Assembly: GCA_964428935.1 (NCBI GenBank)
Contig: CAYSAG010000025.1
Span: 1-29,771 of the forward strand
DNA from: JAADHY01 sp964428935
Lineage (GTDB): Bacteria > Planctomycetota > Planctomycetia > Planctomycetales > Planctomycetaceae
Reading direction: 5' to 3'
Length of the DNA stretch: 29,771 nt
The translations under genes were made by a program, and so were the position numbers. Within the stretch, counting starts at the first letter, position 1. Every line of letters starts with the position of its first letter. Positions 22,197-26,872 of this stretch are shown piece after piece. The notes under the pieces were generated by a model. That model saw only the letters and a program-made list of their open reading frames with translations. It made no database searches and was not told where the DNA came from.

Positions 22197-23822
22197 ATGA
22201 GTGGCAAGTGGTGTGGTCTCGGGTTGGTCGGCTGGCTGGCTGTGGCGGTGGTCGGCTGCGCCACGCTCAATTCCGGCCAGACGCAAATCGACCGCCACTC
22301 GTTCTGGCACGGGCTGTTTTGGTCGCCTGTCGAGCCTTTGACAGGCCCTTCGGGCGGGTCTCAGCAAGCTCGAAAGCCCGCCGCGTCGTCGGCCGGTCCG
22401 AACCGGCCTGGCCGTTCGACACCGTCGCGACCGTTCGGTTCTTCCGGCTCGCCGAGCGGTGCCGGCCCGAGCGGCCAAGCTGGAAGCGGCGGTCTTGAAA
22501 CCGGGGGCAGTGGCGTTGAGCTGGGTGCGCCGGCCGAGCTTCCCGACTTGGGCGGCTTGGAACAGGAGTCGGAGCCGGGTCGGCAGAGCTCAACCCAGTC
22601 CGGGGAGCGGGACGGCGTCTCCGACGAGCCTGGCGGAAGCTCTTCGCCACGGTTGACCGCGCCAGTCCCTTCACCCCTGCCGGTGCCGCTGAAGGGCGGT
22701 TCGTCGGCGGAAGGGCCGAGCTTGTCGGAGCCGGGTGGGACGTCGTCCGAGCGGGCGAAGGCGGAACACGGTGCTCGACTGCGACTGGAAATCGACTCGC
22801 CCAAACAGGCACAGGTCGGCGGTTTCGCCACGTACCGGCTAACGGTCGTGAACGAAGGCGACCGGGCCGCTCGGGACGTCGTCATTGAAGCCGAGTTCGT
22901 TCCGCCTTTGGAAATGCCGGGACGGAAAGGCACGCACGTCCGCCAGAGCCTGGGGACGGTCTTGCCCGGCGACCGGAAAACCGTGTCGCTGACGCTCACC
23001 AGCAAAGAGCCCGGACTGCAGCCCTGTCAGTTTCGGGTTTTCGTCGAAGGCAAGGAGGCGGTGTGGAAGTCGGTGGTGGTGGAGTTTGTCTCGCAGCGGG
23101 TGGAGCTGGGAATTGTGGGTCCGAGTGCGCGGTTGGAGGGCAGTCGGGCGGAGTTTCTTTTCAAGCTGACGAACGTTTCCGACGTCGAACTGCGGAATGT
23201 GCGGGTGGCAGTGGAGAACGACGCGGCTCTGCAGCCGCGCGAGGCTTCGTCGGGCGTCCGGCAGGAGGCGGGGCGGCTGGAGTGGAACGTGGGCAACTTG
23301 GCTCCCGGCGAAGGCGTGCAGCTTCAGGTGGAGTACGAGTGTCCTTTTGCCGCCCAGGACGCCCGCGTCGCGCTGGCCGTTCGTGGCGACAACGTCCCGG
23401 CCGACGAAGTGGAAAGCTACGTTCAGATCGTTCCGCGGTCCGACGTTCTGAATGTCCAAGTGTCCGACACCGTCGACCCGGTTCGAGTGGGCGGTGTGAC
23501 GGAGTACCGGATTTCGGTGACGAATGAGGGGCTGCGTCCGGTCGGCGGTCTAGTGCTGCGGGTGCAACTGCCGCGCACGTTCCGTCTGGAGCAAGTGGAG
23601 ACCCGTTTGGACGACTACCCGTTTGAGCTGTCGTACCGAACCGAGTCGGAAGGCCGATTGGTTTTCGGACCGCTGGGCCTTCTTCCGCCGGACATTGAGC
23701 TGACGGTGAGGTTGCGCGTGCGAGCGGTTCAGGTCGGCGACGGTCGGTTGCAAGTGGAAGCTGAGCACCAAGACAGTGGACGTCCGGTGGGAGTGAGTGA
23801 ACCGACGACGGTGAACCCGTAG
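22197..23822 (+). CDS. Lipoprotein with Pro/Gly/Ser-rich linker and three DUF11/CARDB-like Ig-type domains
   Basis: 541 residues. The ATG at 22197 (AAGGA about 11 bases upstream) opens a lipoprotein signal with lipobox VVGC (Cys21), so the mature protein is probably lipid-anchored in an envelope membrane. Residues 45-200 are rich in Gly, Ser and Pro and should be disordered. Three repeats of about 110 residues follow. Each begins with the strand pattern of DUF11/CARDB domains: RLEIDSPKQAQVGGFATYRLTVVNEGDRAARDV (from about 200), ELGIVGPSARLEGSRAEFLFKLTNVSD (from about 312) and NVQVSDTVDPVRVGGVTEYRISVTNEG (from about 425). Such domains act as surface spacers or adhesion modules in other proteins; no catalytic motif is seen. 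It is followed 234 bp later by ispE, which has its own promoter. Confidence 0.82.
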   Translation: MSGKWCGLGLVGWLAVAVVGCATLNSGQTQIDRHSFWHGLFWSPVEPLTGPSGGSQQARKPAASSAGPNRPGRSTPSRPFGSSGSPSGAGPSGQAGSGGLETGGSGVELGAPAELPDLGGLEQESEPGRQSSTQSGERDGVSDEPGGSSSPRLTAPVPSPLPVPLKGGSSAEGPSLSEPGGTSSERAKAEHGARLRLEIDSPKQAQVGGFATYRLTVVNEGDRAARDVVIEAEFVPPLEMPGRKGTHVRQSLGTVLPGDRKTVSLTLTSKEPGLQPCQFRVFVEGKEAVWKSVVVEFVSQRVELGIVGPSARLEGSRAEFLFKLTNVSDVELRNVRVAVENDAALQPREASSGVRQEAGRLEWNVGNLAPGEGVQLQVEYECPFAAQDARVALAVRGDNVPADEVESYVQIVPRSDVLNVQVSDTVDPVRVGGVTEYRISVTNEGLRPVGGLVLRVQLPRTFRLEQVETRLDDYPFELSYRTESEGRLVFGPLGLLPPDIELTVRLRVRAVQVGDGRLQVEAEHQDSGRPVGVSEPTTVNP

Positions 23823-23858
23823 CGTAAGTTCTTTTCTGTCAAGCGTCTGGGACACGTC

Positions 23859-23887
23859 TTGACGTTCCGGTTCGGTCGGGTTAGCAT
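23859..23887 (+). promoter_or_regulatory. Sigma70-like promoter for ispE-spoVG
   Basis: TTGACG (23859-23864), exactly 17 bp, TAGCAT (23882-23887). The leader to the ispE ATG is about 165 bases and is AT-richer than the surroundings. It is the strongest promoter match in the window and lies 37 bp after the lipoprotein stop. Confidence 0.6.
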
Positions 23888-24056
23888 TTGCAGTTGGCAT
23901 GTAGTCCGGCTGTCGCTCGAGGAGGCAGCCAGTCTGGGGTCTCTGACAACGAAGGAAAACGGAGTTTCCTCGCGGCCATTCCCTTTGCATTCCCTCTTCA
24001 TTCTCCTCTGTGCCATCGAAGGCGAGAACGGCTTGTAAGGAGGTGCCGGCATCTGA

Positions 24057-24962
24057 ATGCTTGTCGTTCGCGACCGAGACGGACTGGTCGTTCACGCCCC
24101 GGCGAAGCTGAACTTGTTTCTGGAGGTTTTGGGGCGGCGGCCAGACGGTTTTCATTCCTTGGAAACGTTGATGGTCTCCGTCGATCTGTGGGACACGCTA
24201 CTTTTCAAGGAGGACCCGGAAGGAAAAATCAAACTGGAGTGTTTGAACGCCGGCACGGCGAGTAGTCTCGGCAGCGACTGGGAGGCAGTTCCGGAAGGAG
24301 ACGACAACCTAGTTGTTCGGGCGGCACGGCTGCTGCAACGCCACACCGGCTGCAAGGCAGGAGCCGGGATTCGGCTTCAGAAACGCATTCCCGCGGCCGC
24401 GGGGTTGGGAGGCGGATCGAGCGACGCAGCAGCGGCGCTGGCGGGACTGAATCAACTGTGGAAGACAGGGCTGTCAACCGAGCAGTTGAGTCGGCTGGCG
24501 GCTGAATTGGGAAGCGATGTCCCGTTTTTTCTCTCGCCGACCCGTGCGGCCCTTTGTCGGGGTCGGGGGGAGTTGATTGAGCCGGTCCAGTTGCCCGCCG
24601 GTTTGCCTTTCGTGGTCGTCCGACCTCTCACGGGACTGTCGACTGCCGACGTTTACCGCCTTTGTCGACCGGCCCAGTTTCCACGTTCGGCCCGGCCGCT
24701 GGTCGAGTGTTTGAAGCGGGGTCGGTTGAGTGAGGCGGCCGGTCTTTTCCACAACGCCCTGTTGGGGCCAGCGGAGCGGCTGAATGAAGACGTGGCCAAG
24801 GTTCGGTCAGCGCTGGCGAACGAGCCGCTGCTGGGTTGGTCGCTCAGTGGCAGCGGCTCGGCGCTGTTCGGCCTGTGCCACAGCCGGCGTCAGGCTTCGG
24901 CCATTGCCCGGAAACTGTCGGCAGCGGGCCTTGGCCGCTCGTTTGCCGTAACCACCTTGTGA
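24057..24962 (+). CDS. ispE: 4-diphosphocytidyl-2-C-methyl-D-erythritol kinase
   Basis: 301 residues, near the family size. It phosphorylates CDP-methylerythritol with ATP in the MEP route to isoprenoids. GHMP-kinase hallmarks: HAPAKLNLFLEVLGRRPDGFH (Lys17 at the active site), IPAAAGLGGGSSDAAAALAGL (phosphate-binding loop, about 111-131), LGSDVPFFL with the catalytic Asp154, and the C-terminal WSLSGSGSALFGL loop. The start has a very strong AAGGAGGTG, 11 bases before the ATG. The spoVG-like gene follows after 53 bp, the pairing known in planctomycetes and in Firmicutes (ispE-purR-spoVG region). Confidence 0.95.
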   Translation: MLVVRDRDGLVVHAPAKLNLFLEVLGRRPDGFHSLETLMVSVDLWDTLLFKEDPEGKIKLECLNAGTASSLGSDWEAVPEGDDNLVVRAARLLQRHTGCKAGAGIRLQKRIPAAAGLGGGSSDAAAALAGLNQLWKTGLSTEQLSRLAAELGSDVPFFLSPTRAALCRGRGELIEPVQLPAGLPFVVVRPLTGLSTADVYRLCRPAQFPRSARPLVECLKRGRLSEAAGLFHNALLGPAERLNEDVAKVRSALANEPLLGWSLSGSGSALFGLCHSRRQASAIARKLSAAGLGRSFAVTTL

Positions 24963-25015
24963 CGTGAACGAGGGCGAAGGATGGAGACGAGCACTTCTGT
25001 TAAGGAGGGACGGCC

Positions 25016-25621
25016 GTGGAGATCACTGAGGTTCGCATCAAGTTGACGGAAGACCCGCACGATCGACTGCAGGGTTTCTGCTCCATTACCATCGACGAAT
25101 GCTTTGTCATTCGCGACCTGAAAATCATTCGGGGCACCAAGGGACTGTTTGTGGCCATGCCCAGCCGCAAACTGACCGACCGCTGCCCCCGCTGCAACAC
25201 CAAGAACCACTTGCGGGCCAATTACTGTAACCAGTGTGGAGCGAAGTTGCGTCCGGACCGGGCCGAAAAGGACGAGACCGGTCGAGCCAAACTGTACGCC
25301 GACATTGCTCACCCCATTAACCCAGCCTGCCGCGAAAAGATTCAAAGTCGGGTGCTGGAAGAGTTCGAAAAGGAGAAAATCCGCGCCCAGCAACCGGGCT
25401 ACCGGTCCTCTTACGACGCGTTGGGAGACGAAGACTTCGAAGCCGAACAGGAAGAGGCCGAGTTGGTGGTCGACGCTCAGCAGCAGCCGTCCACTGATTC
25501 GCACCGAATCGAGCCGGCGGCGGAGCAGGCCCAGCCCCAACCGCCACACGTGACGCAGCAGCGGGAGCAGCGGGCCGAGTCGACTTCGGAGGGCGACGAG
25601 TTCGGAGCCGGTGTCGTGTGA
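25016..25621 (+). CDS. spoVG: SpoVG-family protein with inserted zinc ribbon
   Basis: 201 residues, against about 85-100 in classical SpoVG. GTG start with AAGGAGG 7 bases upstream. The SpoVG core is split: MEITEVRIKLTEDPHDRLQG, FCSITIDECFVIRDLKIIRG and GLFVAMPSRK (1-52), then LYADIAHPINPACREKIQSRVLEEF (93-117). Between them lies CPRC-x10-CNQC (Cys57, Cys60, Cys71, Cys74), a zinc-ribbon pattern. The C-terminal 70 residues are acidic and Gln-rich, probably disordered. SpoVG homologues bind nucleic acids site-specifically (known in Staphylococcus and Borrelia); the ribbon would add to or change that activity, by inference. Sporulation is not implied. It follows ispE and is probably co-transcribed. 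Confidence 0.92.
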   Translation: MEITEVRIKLTEDPHDRLQGFCSITIDECFVIRDLKIIRGTKGLFVAMPSRKLTDRCPRCNTKNHLRANYCNQCGAKLRPDRAEKDETGRAKLYADIAHPINPACREKIQSRVLEEFEKEKIRAQQPGYRSSYDALGDEDFEAEQEEAELVVDAQQQPSTDSHRIEPAAEQAQPQPPHVTQQREQRAESTSEGDEFGAGVV

Positions 25622-25716
25622 GCGGCGTCCTGTGTCCGTCGGCCCTCTTCGTTCCGTCCAGCTTTCTCCTCTCAAGCCGCTCGTCCCTCCGAACGGCTCG
25701 GTTGGCCCGTCTACTT

Positions 25717-25732
25717 CGACCGCCGGCGGTCG
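25717..25732. repeat. 16-bp perfect palindrome downstream of spoVG
   Basis: CGACCGCCGGCGGTCG is a perfect inverted repeat with no loop, followed by TTTC. It lies in the 315-bp gap between the convergent spoVG and nuclease-like genes. It could be part of termination or a dimer-binding site. Confidence 0.45.
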
Positions 25733-25883
25733 TTTCGGAAAAAGCGGAGCCCCCCAAACACGACCGAGCTCCGCCACCCTGTCCGATCCGCTTGCAGTTC
25801 CGGTCCCTTCGCGTCTTCCGTCCTCGGTTGCCTTCCGGTCTCGTCGCTGTCTGTCCCCTCACCGCTGCCGACGCGAGCAACCA

Positions 25884-25912
25884 GCCCCCGGGCCTGCTGG
25901 TCGCCTGGGGGC
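25884..25912 (+). terminator. Hairpin at the end of the spoVG / nuclease-like gene gap
   Basis: GCCCCCGGG (25884-25892), 11-base loop, CCTGGGGGC (25904-25912), a 9-bp stem with one G-U pair, followed by GTTTC. The T tract is short, so termination is only plausible. It sits 25 bp before the end of the convergent minus-strand gene and could serve both directions. Confidence 0.4.
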
Positions 25913-25936
25913 GTTTCAGTGAGCAACGCTTGAGGC

Positions 25937-26671
25937 TCAGGCGGCCCAATGGGGGCTCCACGGGTCGGCCGTTGTCTCGTCGTCCGCAACCGGCGGACGT
26001 TCCGACAAGTCAGACAAACGGTAGAGCAGCGCGTTGCCGCGTTTTCCGACCACTCGGGCCGCTCCCGACTTGCGCAGGCAGTAGGCGACCTTCTGAGCGA
26101 CCCAGCGAGGGACGTCCAGGTGGCGAGCCATGTCGGCCGTGGTGACCGCTTGGGTGGCAGCTTGTCGTTGGAGCCCTTCCGGAAGCAGGGCCACCAGGTC
26201 TTGCGGCTGCCGCAGCCGAATGCACGTTCGGACGTCGCGCAGCACTCGGTCTTTCACCCGGTAGCCGCAACGAGCTCGGCGGCTGGGCACGCGGTGCTCT
26301 TCCAGCTCGACGACCAACAACTCCACGGCCAGTCGCGGGTGAGGGAAAAGCTCGACCAAATGCACCAGCTCGACGAACGCGTCCGTCGGGTGACCGCGAA
26401 AGGGACTGTAGCGGGACGAGATCACACGCGTGGCCGCTCGGTTCCACTTGACCAGGAACTTCCGAACGGGCAGCGGTTTGACGACCAACACGCGGTGGGC
26501 TTCCAGCAGTCGGCCGACCTTGTTTCGAATGGCTGCCAGGCTGCCCGTCTGAATTTCGACCAGCCAGCCGGAACGGACCGCGTCGACCCGGAAGGGCCCG
26601 ACCGCCACTTCTTGTTGTCGGCCGGTTTGGTCGTAGCGTTGTTTGAGCTGTCGGTGGAGCGTCGTTTCCAT
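25937..26671 (-). CDS. Uncharacterised protein: nuclease-like N-terminal region plus winged-helix-like C-terminus
   Basis: 244 residues; I recognise the pattern as a family of unknown function found in planctomycetes but cannot name it with certainty. Residues 1-65 read METTLHRQLKQRY, VGPFRVDAVRSGWLVEIQTG, then SLAAIRNKVGRLL. Asp30, Glu39 and Gln41 fit the D-x(8)-E-x-Q variant of the PD-(D/E)XK nuclease core, inside a predicted beta-beta-alpha arrangement. The middle (RVISSRYSPFRGHPTDAFVELVHLVELFPHPRLAVELLVVELEEHR) has no motif known to me. Residues 178-222 (TTADMARHLDVPRWVAQKVAYCLRKSGAARVVGKRGNALLYRLS) look like a winged helix with a basic wing. No ribosome-binding site precedes the ATG. It lies 201 bp downstream of the AsmA-like gene, in the same reading frame. 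Confidence 0.75.
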   Translation of the reverse strand: METTLHRQLKQRYDQTGRQQEVAVGPFRVDAVRSGWLVEIQTGSLAAIRNKVGRLLEAHRVLVVKPLPVRKFLVKWNRAATRVISSRYSPFRGHPTDAFVELVHLVELFPHPRLAVELLVVELEEHRVPSRRARCGYRVKDRVLRDVRTCIRLRQPQDLVALLPEGLQRQAATQAVTTADMARHLDVPRWVAQKVAYCLRKSGAARVVGKRGNALLYRLSDLSERPPVADDETTADPWSPHWAA

Positions 26672-26872
26672 GAGTGTGGGCTGGGAAGGGCGAGCGGGTT
26701 GTGCAACCTGACGAGTCTGTTGTGCACGCGAAGTGAGTGGCTTGTCGAGCTGACCGGGCGGTGCGGTTTCCGGTTCGTTGTTCGGCTGCGTCGGCGGGCC
26801 CGGCGTGTTGGTCCGGCCGGACGGCCGACGAAACCGGTCGCGTCGGGCCGGTCGTTTGGACTCCCGCGTCGC

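Noticed and set aside
25016..25621. Reading SpoVG as evidence of sporulation
   Set aside because: SpoVG homologues are widespread in non-sporulating bacteria and no other sporulation gene is present.
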